From assembly GCF_016213215.1 (NCBI RefSeq), contig NZ_JACRAW010000107.1, forward strand, positions 1-64,000: a DNA stretch of 64,000 nucleotides, read 5' to 3'. The translations under genes and the position numbers were made by a program. The notes below the pieces were generated by a model. The model worked only from the letters and a program-made list of their open reading frames with translations, was not told the DNA's origin and did not search any database. This stretch comes from Bradyrhizobium sp. (GTDB taxonomy: Bacteria; Pseudomonadota; Alphaproteobacteria; Rhizobiales; Xanthobacteraceae). Position 1 is the stretch's first letter, and the number at the start of each line of letters is the position of its first letter. Of this stretch, positions 54,401 through 61,951 are shown in pieces.

Positions 54401-54508
54401 TTGCCGGATCGGCAGCACTGTCGCAGCGCGCAGGCCGATCAACAGGATCAGCAGGCTGACGACGACCGACAGAACCGGACGCTTGATGAAGATATCGGTA
54501 AAAACCAT
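51413..54508 (-). CDS. RND-family multidrug efflux pump, inner-membrane transporter (HAE1)
   Basis: A 1031-aa transporter of AcrB/MexB type. It starts FIKRPVLSVVVSLLILLIG, has the proton-relay pair in GLVVDDAIVVVENIHRHLEEG (TM4) and a Lys in GLITKHGILMVEFA (TM10). Two large periplasmic loops contain GNYVNRFNLEGRSYQVIPQVP. It exports hydrophobic or amphiphilic compounds using proton antiport. The gene follows the adaptor by 72 bp. No outer-membrane TolC/OprM partner is in the window, so an unlinked one must be used. The length is complete. Confidence 0.95.
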   Translation of the reverse strand: MVFTDIFIKRPVLSVVVSLLILLIGLRAATVLPIRQYPKLSNTVVNVTTVYPGASADLIQGFITTPLEQAVASAEGVDYITSSSVLGTSTIQVYIKLNFDPNQALTEVLAKVNSVKYLIPKESNDPIVTKTTGQATAVMYIGFSSDELSGSAISDYLTRVVQPVLSTVDGVASADILGGQTFAMRLWLDPVKMAGRGVSPTDVAAAISANNFQSAAGQTKGYFIVSNISTNTGLTDVQQFKRMIVKAKDGGFVRMEDIATVELAAQSTDASVAFNGERAIFIGVQATPQGNPLTLVRGVRALFPEIERNLPPSMKMKVAYDSTKFIQSSINEVEMTLGEAVLIVVVVIFLFLASLRSVIIPVVTIPLSLIGVCTMMLIMGFSFNLLTLLAMVLAIGLVVDDAIVVVENIHRHLEEGSPPVQAALQGAREIVGPVISMTITLAAVYAPIGFLGGLTGALFREFAFTLAGSVIVSGVIALTLSPMMCSVLLKNADEGRFSRLVNRVFGAVTRWYGRKLDRSLDYKAVTGLFAVTILGLVGFLYMHTAKELAPEEDQGIVFALTKAPKYANIDYYNFYGDKLDQAFQKFPETDLRFVLNGINGAQSGIAGMLLTPWDERKRSSIKLKPLVQAELSKIEGVNAFAFNLPPLPGGPGGLPIQMVINSTTGFQTVYEQMEKLKDAARKSGLFIVSDSDLNFNQPVVRLKIDRTKANDLGVTMQNIGASLATLLGGNYVNRFNLEGRSYQVIPQVPRDQRLTPESLSGFYVTTRTGQQLPLSTVVSIETGTDPNALTHYNQLNSATFMAVPIPGVTVGQAVEFLEGEAKKLPAGFSHDYLADSRQYVQEGNQLLITLGFAIIIIFLVLAAQFESLRDPLVIMISVPMAIVGALIPLFFGVATINIYTQVGLLTLVGLITKHGILMVEFARELQLNEGLDRRSAIEMAARIRLRPILMTTAAMVTGLIPLLTATGAGAASRFSIGLVVVAGMSIGTLFTLFVLPAVYVVLATDHSKAASSERARQIKAYDLGPKALRST

Positions 54509-54580
54509 CGCGACGATCTCGATTGGAGGCTTGCCGCGCGCATGATCCGGCCATGCCGGATCCTGTCGCGACAGCGCGTT

Positions 54581-55777
54581 TCAGTAGCGCGGCGCTTGTG
54601 CCGGTTTCGATGGCAGCGGGTCGGTCGAAATCGCCACCGCTGCACCCGATTGCAGCTTGAGTTGGCCGACTGCGACGATCCGGTCACCGGGCTTCAGGCC
54701 CTTGAGGATCTCGGCACGTCCATCAGACCTGTTGCCGGTCTGCACATAGGTGCGCACCGCGGTCAGGCTGGTCTTGCCGTCGTCCTCCTTCTTCTCGGTG
54801 ATCAGGAACACCGAGTCGCCGTAAAGCGTGTAGTCGACCGCGGTCTCGGACACGGTGATGACCGGCGGCTTTTCCGGCAGCACCACCGTCGTGGTCGCGA
54901 ACATGCCGGGCTTGAGGATGTGATCCGGATTGGCGATCGTCGCCTGCACGTGGATGTTGCGCGTGTCGGTCGAGATCTGCGGCTCGATCGTCGTGATCTT
55001 GCCCTCGAAGGTGCGGCTCGGATAGGCGTCGACCTTCAGGCGAACGATCTGACCGACCTGCAAATGGCCACTGTCCTTTTCCGTCACCGTGAAGTTGGCG
55101 TACAGCGCCGAAAGGTCGGTCAGCGACACGATCGCAGTGCCGGCGGTCAGATACTGGCCGACCTCCACCTTCCGCACGCCGAGCTCGCCGTCGAACGGTG
55201 CCCGCACCAGCTTCTGCGAGATCAGCGCTTCGGTCTTGGCGATACCGGCATTAGCCTGGTCGTAGGCGGCCTGGGCCTGATCGACGGTCGCCTGCGGACC
55301 GAACTGCCGCGCCGCCAATTGCTTGGCGCGCTCGAGCGACAGCTGCGCGAGCGTGGCCTGGGCCTTGAAGTTGGCGAGATCACCCTGCTCCGGCGCGTCG
55401 TACAGTTGCACGAGCGGAGTGCCGGTGGTCACATGGGTGCCAGGAGTGAACTTGATCTCGGTGACGCGCCCGCCGACATCCGAAGTCACGTTGACCTGGT
55501 GCACGGCGGCGAGATCGCCGACCGCGGTCAAAAGGTTCGGAAGGACTTCCGACTTCGCCTCGACCACGCTCACCGTCACCGGCGGCGGCTTGTTGTTGGC
55601 GAAAATGCCCTTGATGAGATTGGATCGCCAGTGTTCGAAATAGAGGATTCCACCTACGACCGCCGCGAGCGTAGATCCGACGATAATAAACCAGAGCACC
55701 GGCCGAACTGGACGCTTCGGCGCTTTGTCAATCGGTTCACCCGATATCTTGTGTTCGGTCACGATGTTCATGTTCAT
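54581..55777 (-). CDS. RND efflux periplasmic adaptor (membrane fusion protein)
   Basis: The adaptor (398 aa) has one N-terminal membrane anchor (about residues 27-47), a lipoyl/barrel-sandwich pair (TSDVGGRVTEIKFTPGTHV ... VRAPFDGELGVRKVEVGQYL), an alpha-helical hairpin rich in Gln and Ala between them, and C-terminal beta-barrel domains. It links the pump to an outer-membrane channel. The ATG overlaps the tetR stop by 4 nt. Confidence 0.94.
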   Translation of the reverse strand: MNMNIVTEHKISGEPIDKAPKRPVRPVLWFIIVGSTLAAVVGGILYFEHWRSNLIKGIFANNKPPPVTVSVVEAKSEVLPNLLTAVGDLAAVHQVNVTSDVGGRVTEIKFTPGTHVTTGTPLVQLYDAPEQGDLANFKAQATLAQLSLERAKQLAARQFGPQATVDQAQAAYDQANAGIAKTEALISQKLVRAPFDGELGVRKVEVGQYLTAGTAIVSLTDLSALYANFTVTEKDSGHLQVGQIVRLKVDAYPSRTFEGKITTIEPQISTDTRNIHVQATIANPDHILKPGMFATTTVVLPEKPPVITVSETAVDYTLYGDSVFLITEKKEDDGKTSLTAVRTYVQTGNRSDGRAEILKGLKPGDRIVAVGQLKLQSGAAVAISTDPLPSKPAQAPRY

Positions 55778-56475
55778 GCACCTTCTGCAATCACCTTCTC
55801 GCCCGCATCGGCCGACGATTCCTGGTCCAGATGCGAAGCGATTGCGGCGTCGTGAAGCCCGAGGCCACGCAGGAGAAACTCACAAAGTTCACGTTCGAGA
55901 TTGTTGGTATTGCCGTAGGACAAGCACGGGATAGCCGGAAGGCGTGTCATCGCCATGGTGAGTACGGTGTGATGGGCAAACCAGAACAGGTTGAGCGGAT
56001 CACTTCCGATCCGCGCGGCGTCTCCCACCGCGATGGCCCGCTCCAGCGAGGCGATAAACAGCGGCGCGAAGAGAGTTTTGATCTTGGCATAAATCAACTG
56101 GGCAAATTCGCCGTCATCGAGATGGCTTGTGACCATCAGCCGCAGCCGCTGCGCCTCTTCCTCGTTCGGGATGCTCGCGATCTGGACGAAGTGCTGGACC
56201 ATGCGGCGGGTCAGTTCCACCAGCGTCGCAGTCGACGGTTCGCGCTCGCGCAGATCGGCCAGACCCGGATCGGCTTCGCACTCCTCGGTGAGGATATCAG
56301 CGAAAAGCGCAGCCTTGGACGGAAAATGCTTGAAAAGCAGGGCTTCCGAAATGGCCGCCGCAGCCGCCACGCTTTTGGTCGTGGTGCCGGCATAGCCATG
56401 TCGGGCAAAGCAACGTTTGGCTGCTCCCAAGATCAGTTGCCGCCTGAGGTCGCTCGTCATCCGTAGAGTGCTCAT
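55774..56475 (-). CDS. TetR-family regulator of the RND efflux operon
   Basis: This 233-aa regulator has an N-terminal helix-turn-helix (GTTTKSVAAAAAISEALLFKHFPSKAALF) and an AcrR-like ligand domain. The start at 56475 is used because the family N-terminus is short; longer frames run into the operator palindrome. As first gene of tetR-adaptor-pump, it very likely represses its own operon, and the ligand is probably a pump substrate. A perfect 16-bp inverted repeat sits 4 bp upstream of its ATG. Confidence 0.93.
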   Translation of the reverse strand: MSTLRMTSDLRRQLILGAAKRCFARHGYAGTTTKSVAAAAAISEALLFKHFPSKAALFADILTEECEADPGLADLREREPSTATLVELTRRMVQHFVQIASIPNEEEAQRLRLMVTSHLDDGEFAQLIYAKIKTLFAPLFIASLERAIAVGDAARIGSDPLNLFWFAHHTVLTMAMTRLPAIPCLSYGNTNNLERELCEFLLRGLGLHDAAIASHLDQESSADAGEKVIAEGA

Positions 56476-56479
56476 AGTT

Positions 56480-56495
56480 GTGAGTAAGCACTCAC
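56480..56495 (-). promoter_or_regulatory. TetR operator palindrome
   Basis: A perfect inverted repeat GTGAGT-AAGC-ACTCAC spans 56480-56495, directly upstream of the tetR ATG. Size and position fit an autoregulatory TetR operator that controls the whole efflux operon. Confidence 0.7.
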
Positions 56496-56758
56496 CCACG
56501 CAGAAGTCAAGGCGTGCCGGTACAATACAACCAGGGACAGACCTCAAATGGGCGGCATGATCCGCTTCGGCGGTGAGCAGGGAGAAGTCTTAGAAATCAA
56601 CTTTCCGGAGCCCCCGGTCCGGTCTTGTCGGCACCCACGCGACTGCCCGTTGCTGGGTTCTCGGGTCGCGCCTGAGAGCCGTCGCCCCATTCGCGACGCA
56701 CGTCAAGAGCTTCCGCCACGAGCGCGTCACGCCCGGCCTGGGAGCGCGCAGATCATGG

Positions 56759-57349
56759 CTAGATCGGCGGAAACCCGAGATCACCACGTATCCGGTTCAT
56801 GATGTAGGTGCCGTCCCGGGTGGGCAGCACGCGCTCTACCCCCGCGCTGTCGATCTTCACGCTGGCGAAGCGCGGACCAGCCGAAACGTCCTGGATCGCC
56901 TTCGCAAAAGCATCCACCTCGGACATGGTCGACATCGCGCGGGCATCCCCAATTCCACAAGACTTCGCTACCCCGACCAGATCGGCCACGGCCGCGGTAT
57001 GGCTCACCTGCCCGCCCGTCTCGCCGTAGCACTCGTTGTCGAGCACGACGATCGAGAGATTGCCGGGCTTCTGCAGGCCCACCGTGGCAAGACTCCCCAT
57101 GCCCATCAGCATCTCGCCATCCCCGGTGATGACCAGGACAGGCAGCTTCGGTTGTGCCAGCGCAAGGCCCAGCCCGATCATCACGGCACCGCCCATTCCG
57201 CCCCAGAGATAGAAGTTGCGCGGATGGTCGCCGGCGGCCGTGATGTCATTGGTCGAAGCGCCGAGCCCGCCCACCGCAACCGCATCCTTGCGGCCGGCCA
57301 GCAATGCCGCGACGACCTGGCGGCGGTTGAGAAGATTTGCTTTGCTCAT
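56759..57349 (-). CDS. TPP-dependent decarboxylase, beta subunit (sulfopyruvate/phosphonopyruvate decarboxylase-like)
   Basis: A 196-aa C-terminal-type TPP domain. It carries the cofactor motif GDGEMLMGMGSLATVGLQ...VVLDNECYGETGGQ, which binds the Mg-diphosphate, and a preceding FYLWGGMGGAVMIGLGLA. It resembles ComE. It is coupled by a 4-nt overlap to the alpha subunit gene. Together they would decarboxylate a 2-oxo acid; sulfopyruvate, phosphonopyruvate or benzoylformate-like substrates are equally open. No sulfonate or phosphonate genes are adjacent. Confidence 0.83.
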   Translation of the reverse strand: MSKANLLNRRQVVAALLAGRKDAVAVGGLGASTNDITAAGDHPRNFYLWGGMGGAVMIGLGLALAQPKLPVLVITGDGEMLMGMGSLATVGLQKPGNLSIVVLDNECYGETGGQVSHTAAVADLVGVAKSCGIGDARAMSTMSEVDAFAKAIQDVSAGPRFASVKIDSAGVERVLPTRDGTYIMNRIRGDLGFPPI

Positions 57350-57888
57350 TTGAAGACCTTGGCCCCGATCAGGCGCTGCGACAACAGGACGGCGGTCGGG
57401 GTCAAGGCGTTGTAGGCCTGCGCCGCTCCGGCCTCGACGACTTCGGGCACTTCCTGCGGATTTGATGCACGCAGCACCTCGACGCCGGAAAGTTCGAGTA
57501 CGCCTTGCGTGCTCGCTCCCATGGGCACCTGCCATGGATTGAACTCGCCCCACTCGCCGCGCATGGTCACCAGCATGAAAAGCGGAAACTTGAGCAGCGG
57601 GACCAGCGAAAGCATGTTGATGCAGTTGCCCACACCGCTCGACTGCATCAACACGACGCCGCGCTCGCCGCCGGCCCAGGCGCCCGCGAGCAGCGCAACG
57701 CCCTCTTCTTCCGTCGTCAGCGGAATGCCGCGCATCGAGGCGGACGACAGCACGCGCCGGATGAGCTGCGAATGCCCGGCATCCGGCACGTAGGCCACCT
57801 GCCGCACCTCGAAGCGCTGCAGGATCGAGAAGATTTCATCAGGCCATGAAGGCGTCGTCTCAATGGCGGCGTCCGTGCGAGCGTGCAT
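57346..57888 (-). CDS. TPP-dependent decarboxylase, alpha subunit (pyrimidine-binding domain)
   Basis: The 180-aa protein is the N-terminal TPP-binding half: VAYVPDAGHSQLI, the catalytic Glu in TTEEEGVALLAGAWAGGERGVVLMQSSGVGNCIN, and FPLFMLVTMRGEWGEFNPWQ, matching ComD-like subunits. It precedes the beta subunit with a 4-nt overlap. The start at 57888 is chosen because the upstream frame runs through non-coding sequence. Confidence 0.83.
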   Translation of the reverse strand: MHARTDAAIETTPSWPDEIFSILQRFEVRQVAYVPDAGHSQLIRRVLSSASMRGIPLTTEEEGVALLAGAWAGGERGVVLMQSSGVGNCINMLSLVPLLKFPLFMLVTMRGEWGEFNPWQVPMGASTQGVLELSGVEVLRASNPQEVPEVVEAGAAQAYNALTPTAVLLSQRLIGAKVFK

Positions 57889-58023
57889 TCTTGTTCCCGG
57901 TCGGCTGTAAATCAAAAGCGGACTGTAGACGGACCGGCGCGTTGTTCGAAAGAGCCAAAACGGCATATCGGTCTTAACGCGCGAGTATGGCGGCATGACG
58001 CAGATGCGAAAGAGCTGGCGGCA

Positions 58024-58167
58024 AGCTTCGATCTCGAAAGGCTGACGCCTGGATCCTACGAGACTCCCTATCCGACCTATCATGCACTGCGGCAGAACGA
58101 GCCGGTCAAGCGGCTGGAGAACAGCATCGTTTTCCTCAGCCGCCCGGCATGGCGCTGGCTCGGCTGA
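58024..58167 (+). pseudogene. N-terminal remnant of a cytochrome P450
   Basis: In the gap upstream of the Spy-like gene, one plus-strand frame reads FDLERLTPGSYETPYPTYHALRQNEPVKRLENSIVFLS before drifting into RPAWRWLG and a stop. The string FDxxxxxPxxYxxPYPTYHALRxxxPV is the standard beginning of soluble bacterial P450s. No I-helix, ExxR or haem loop follows, so only about 40 codons of a lost gene remain. There is no start codon with a ribosome site immediately upstream. Confidence 0.5.
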
Positions 58168-58287
58168 AAGGGGCCGATCTTGCGCTGCCTCGGCTTCGTG
58201 CGCGTGCCTTGTGCGGTCGGGCGAACGATTCCTGCGTTTACGCGTTGAGATTCGTGGGCGACCAGGGACTACGAGGGAGCTGCGACG

Positions 58288-60168
58288 ATGCTTCCACGCG
58301 GCGTTCGCCTTACGGCGTTTCTACTTGGTGTCTCCGCGATCGGTTGGAGCGTCGGCTCGTCTGCCCAGCCGAGCAGGGTTGCGCCGGGTGGGCCGGGTGG
58401 CGCGGCTGCGCCGGCGGCTCGACCGGCGGCACCACCGCCCGCGATCACGCGGCCTGCACCACCTGCCATCTCTCGTCCTGCGCCACCACCGGCCATGGCC
58501 CGACCGGCAGCACCTCCGGCAATGGCGCGGCCTGCCGCACCGGCGTCCCGTCCGGCGCCCCCGCCACAGCGTCCAGCCGCGGCGCCGCGTCCGGCGCCGC
58601 ACATAGCCGCACCGCCGCGCCCGGCTGCACCGCGCGTCTCAGCGCCTCGGCCCGAGATTCGCCGACCCGATATTCATAGGGACCCGGCGGGGCAACCGCA
58701 GCGTCCGGCGATGGCGGCGCCTCGCGGACCCCAGGTTGCACCACCGTCGCGCCCAAGCACATCGCCCGCCTTGGGTGCGCGGCCGTCGCGACAAGAGCAG
58801 ATCGAAACGCAGGCGCAACAGCGTGAGCAGCGCATCCAGCAGCGGCAGCAAACAGTGCAGGAAGGGCAGCGTGCGACACTATCGCGCCAGAGCGCCGAAC
58901 GGCAGAACCGTATCGATCGCTTGCAGCAGCGCGTCCAGCAATTGCAGTCGCAAAAGCCGGAAGGCCTGCGGGCACAACGCGCGCAGGAACGGCTGCTGCA
59001 GACCCAGAACCGCGTGCTGCAGCGCGAGCAACTCCTGCAGCAACGCGAGCAGGCGCGCCTGCAGCGGCTTACACCGCAGCCTTCGGCTGAGCGATCCGCC
59101 TCTGCTGCCGCCCTGGCGGCTGCGACACGCGGACGATTTGCCGCGCAGTTCCGCAGCACTGACGAGCTGCAGGCCCGAACCGTGCTCGCGGCCCGAGAGC
59201 ATGGCTGGGCCCCGCGCCGTGCCTGGCGGCACGGCCACCGTGCCGCGTTCGTGTCCTGGCTCGGCCCGGTGTTCTGGCCCTACGCCTATTCCGACATCTT
59301 TCAATACACGTTCTGGCCCCACGCCTACGACCCCGGCTATTGGGCCTACGCTTACGACGACTTCGTCGACACCGTGTTTTGGGGCACGGACAGTCCATAT
59401 TCCGCCTATGCCAGATATCCAGAACCTGGCGCCGCGATCACCGATTTCCGAACGCGCGAACGCCGAAGCGTGAGCTCACGAGTTCTGCGGCAATTGTGCG
59501 AAGATCCGGACAAGGGCATAACCGCCTGGCCGATAGCGTCGATCACGCGCGCGGTACAGCCGACGCCCCCGCAGCGCGCCTTGCTTGATGAACTGAAAAC
59601 TGCGGCGGCAAATGCTGCCGATGTGTTCAAGGAATCCTGCGCCGATTCCTACGCAATGACGCCACCTGGCCGCTTGCGGGCAATGATGAATCGCGTCAGC
59701 GCTACGCTTGAGGCGGTGCGGATCGTGCGGCCGGCCCTGGAGCGGTTCTATGTCTCGCTCAACGACGAGCAACAGGCGCGTTTCAATGCGCTTGGCCCCA
59801 ACATCGCCGAGCGCTCCCAGCAGCAGGAAACGAATGCTCCGTCCGAGAGCTGCGGCGATCCGAAGTCCAGTCTTACGCAATTGCCGATCGACCGGATCGA
59901 GGCCGTCATACGCCCGGCGGGCAACCAAAAGGATGCGCTCGAACGCTTGAGCGAAGCGATGAAGCACGCGGTTCAAGAGCTGCAAGCTGCCTGCCCGGAC
60001 GAGGTGCCGCTCACACCGGTTGGACGGCTGGAGGCGATGGAGAGGAGGCTCGAAGCCATGCTGCAGGCAGCGAGGCTGGTGCAGCCCGCGCTGGACGAAT
60101 TCTATGCCAAGCTGAGCAGCGAGCAGAAGGCCCGTTTCAATACCCTGCCACAGATTGCAAGCCCGTGA
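58288..60168 (+). CDS. Secreted low-complexity protein with two LTxxQ/Spy-like domains
   Basis: The 626-aa protein starts with a signal peptide (residues 1-26, cut near SAQ). A Pro/Ala/Arg low-complexity region (about 27-165) follows, with repeats such as ITRPAPPAISRPAPPPAMARP. A Gln/Arg-rich coiled coil (about 165-265) and a Trp/Tyr-rich stretch (FWPYAYSDIFQYTFWPHAY) come next. Two tandem copies of a helical domain end in LNDEQQARFNALG and LSSEQKARFNTLP, each beginning with Cys and containing PxxxIxxxxxP and TPxGRLxAM. The LTxxQ-like ends link it to Spy/CpxP periplasmic chaperones, so an envelope-stress role is plausible. Confidence 0.82.
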   Translation: MLPRGVRLTAFLLGVSAIGWSVGSSAQPSRVAPGGPGGAAAPAARPAAPPPAITRPAPPAISRPAPPPAMARPAAPPAMARPAAPASRPAPPPQRPAAAPRPAPHIAAPPRPAAPRVSAPRPEIRRPDIHRDPAGQPQRPAMAAPRGPQVAPPSRPSTSPALGARPSRQEQIETQAQQREQRIQQRQQTVQEGQRATLSRQSAERQNRIDRLQQRVQQLQSQKPEGLRAQRAQERLLQTQNRVLQREQLLQQREQARLQRLTPQPSAERSASAAALAAATRGRFAAQFRSTDELQARTVLAAREHGWAPRRAWRHGHRAAFVSWLGPVFWPYAYSDIFQYTFWPHAYDPGYWAYAYDDFVDTVFWGTDSPYSAYARYPEPGAAITDFRTRERRSVSSRVLRQLCEDPDKGITAWPIASITRAVQPTPPQRALLDELKTAAANAADVFKESCADSYAMTPPGRLRAMMNRVSATLEAVRIVRPALERFYVSLNDEQQARFNALGPNIAERSQQQETNAPSESCGDPKSSLTQLPIDRIEAVIRPAGNQKDALERLSEAMKHAVQELQAACPDEVPLTPVGRLEAMERRLEAMLQAARLVQPALDEFYAKLSSEQKARFNTLPQIASP

Positions 60169-60696
60169 CCGCAAACTGAGGCAAATCGCTGATGAGGCGA
60201 TGGGGCGGCGGCAGTTCATCCGCTTCTCACCCGGCCGATATCCCGTTCGCGACTTCAGTACGAGCCCAAAATCAGCACCCACCGCTACCGATTGAGGCAC
60301 ATTATCGCGCTGTCGAGACTGACTTGCACCGCATCGAGGTCCATGCGGCATGAACAGAAGAGGTCCTCGAACGAGGACCTCTTCCGCTTCCAGCACCAGA
60401 TTCCTGATTGCCGCACCGCCCTTCCCGTTCAACGTATATTATTGCTCTCCCTTCGAGCATCCCACGTTGATCCGCGTCAACACACGTTTCGGTTTTTGCG
60501 CCACGCAAATCCTGATGCACCTCGACACATTCATACTTATATCCATATCCATATCTGGGAAGGGAATGCAGCCCCTTGTGCGAGCGCTGAGGGCACGTGC
60601 GCGCTAGAGCGGGGCCGTCGCTGTTTAGGTTATCTCATACCGAAGCTCAGGCAGCGCAGCGCTGAATGCGCTTCGGCCGCGGCTTGGAGAGATGCC
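60169..60696. other. Spacer with a strong 13-bp hairpin
   Basis: No convincing gene is seen in this 528-bp stretch. Its main structure is a perfect inverted repeat, GAAGAGGTCCTCG (60357-60369) and its reverse complement CGAGGACCTCTTC (60372-60384), separated by two bases. There is no T-run on either side, so it is not a classical terminator. An AT-rich tract with repeated ATATCCATATC lies near 60540-60555. Confidence 0.6.
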
Positions 60697-61092
60697 ATGA
60701 GGCAAGTGAGTATCACCTCGATAATTGTCTCGACGACGTGTGCGGCCTCCTCCCTCTGCCAAAGCCATGGTTGCATCGACTGCTTTCGCCAAAGGCCATT
60801 GTCCGGGCCGCAGCCACATGGATCTTACGTCACGACCAAAGAAGGGGGCGCCTGGTACGATCCGGAAACGGGCAAGTGGTACAACAAGTCCTGCGGCTGC
60901 GTCGCCAACCAGGGTGGCGGCTCTTCGGATAGATTCGGCGGCTCATATGGACGCGCCGAGATCCACAAGAAGAACGTGCCGACGGTCACGCCCTCGGGCG
61001 TCAAACCTTCGAACATCGATGTTCACACGATGAGGATTGGGCCGCCGCGCATGCCGGCGGAAGTGCGACCGACGACAACGATCGGACGTTGA
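60697..61092 (+). CDS. Small Gly-rich, possibly secreted protein
   Basis: The 131-aa product has a weak signal-like N-terminus (MRQVSITSIIVSTTCAASSLC) and a distinctive core GSYVTTKEGGAWYDPETGKWYNKSCGCVANQGGGSS, followed by a Gly/Ser-rich and Pro/Thr-rich tail (VRPTTTIGR). The core reads like a structured, Cys-containing motif that I associate with small secreted Bradyrhizobium proteins of unknown function. The N-terminal 45 residues are less convincing (GCIDCFRQRPL), and a frameshift near 60780-60800 is possible because another frame reads AMVASTAFAKG there. Function unknown. Confidence 0.5.
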   Translation: MRQVSITSIIVSTTCAASSLCQSHGCIDCFRQRPLSGPQPHGSYVTTKEGGAWYDPETGKWYNKSCGCVANQGGGSSDRFGGSYGRAEIHKKNVPTVTPSGVKPSNIDVHTMRIGPPRMPAEVRPTTTIGR

Positions 61093-61099
61093 GGATCGC

Positions 61100-61951
61100 T
61101 CAGGCCGTCGGTTTCTGCGTCCGCTCCAGAAGCAGCGTCTGCACGCCGCACGTACCGCTTCGCACGGTCATTACCCGCGTTCCCGGCTTGCGGCCGTTTC
61201 GCACGTCCGAGACCTCCAGCCCGGAGGCGATGAGGCGTGCGCGCGTCGCGTCGATATCGGCGACGCGCCAGGTGACCCCCCACAGCTTATCATGCGTCAG
61301 ATCGCCGCCCGCGCCAGGCCGGCGCACGACCTCGACGATGAGGTCGCCGCAGCGGAAAAACATCAGCTGCCCCCAATCCTGGTGCGAGCGATCGAGCGCC
61401 ATGTCGAGACCGAGCCGCGCACCGTAAAGCGCCGCGGCGCGCTCCGGATCTTCGGTGGAAACCACCACATGATCGAGTCCAAGGATCGGCGCCTCGTCCG
61501 TTGCGGGGGAGACCGGCCGCTCCTCGGCAAGTTCGAGAAAGAACATGCGCACAGCGCGCGTAAGATCGGTCGACGCGCGCGTGCGCTTCCAGTGCAGGAC
61601 GGCACCCGAAATGTCATCGCGGCTTTCGATCTCGGCGATCGGATCGGGCCTCAAGGCCACTCGATCGAGCCGCCGGTGCATCTTGTTGATATCCGGGGTG
61701 CGGAAGCACATGCTGGCGAGACCCTCGTCGCCATTCGCGAGCAGCGAGCGGACACGATCCGCCGTATCGCTCGCGCCGCTCGGCGCCATCAGCTCCAGCG
61801 ACACGTTGTCGAGCGTGAACAACACGCGGTCGGCACCATTATCGCCGCTGTTCCGCCAGGCCGGCGCCCGGGCGAACAGCTTCTGATAGGCATTGCTGGC
61901 CGCCCCTGCGTCCTCAACCAGCGCCACGAGGTGATCCAGTCCGATGATCAT
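61100..61951 (-). CDS. VOC (glyoxalase-like) superfamily protein
   Basis: This 283-aa protein has two glyoxalase-fold modules. One begins MIIGLDHLVALVEDAGAASNAYQKLF and the second ILGLDHVVVSTEDPERAAALYGARLGL. Each starts with a His that could bind metal (LDH) and has later Glu residues (LIVEVVRR, VSLELM). VOC enzymes include lyases, dioxygenases and resistance proteins; the substrate is unknown. It overlaps the end of the glutamate dehydrogenase gene by 4 nt, so the two are translationally coupled. Confidence 0.87.
   Translation of the reverse strand: MIIGLDHLVALVEDAGAASNAYQKLFARAPAWRNSGDNGADRVLFTLDNVSLELMAPSGASDTADRVRSLLANGDEGLASMCFRTPDINKMHRRLDRVALRPDPIAEIESRDDISGAVLHWKRTRASTDLTRAVRMFFLELAEERPVSPATDEAPILGLDHVVVSTEDPERAAALYGARLGLDMALDRSHQDWGQLMFFRCGDLIVEVVRRPGAGGDLTHDKLWGVTWRVADIDATRARLIASGLEVSDVRNGRKPGTRVMTVRSGTCGVQTLLLERTQKPTA

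Noticed and set aside
57889..58287. A complete small gene upstream of the Spy-like gene
   Set aside because: Only the central 40 codons look protein-like (P450 start) and no ribosome site or full domain is present; reported as a remnant.
59069..59398. Arg-rich minus-strand frames inside the Spy-like gene
   Set aside because: Arg-dominated composition is typical of antisense frames of Ala/Gln/Pro-rich genes.
60540..60555. Short ATATCCATATC tandem as an origin or regulatory repeat
   Set aside because: Only two or three units with no spacing pattern; likely a small AT-rich patch.
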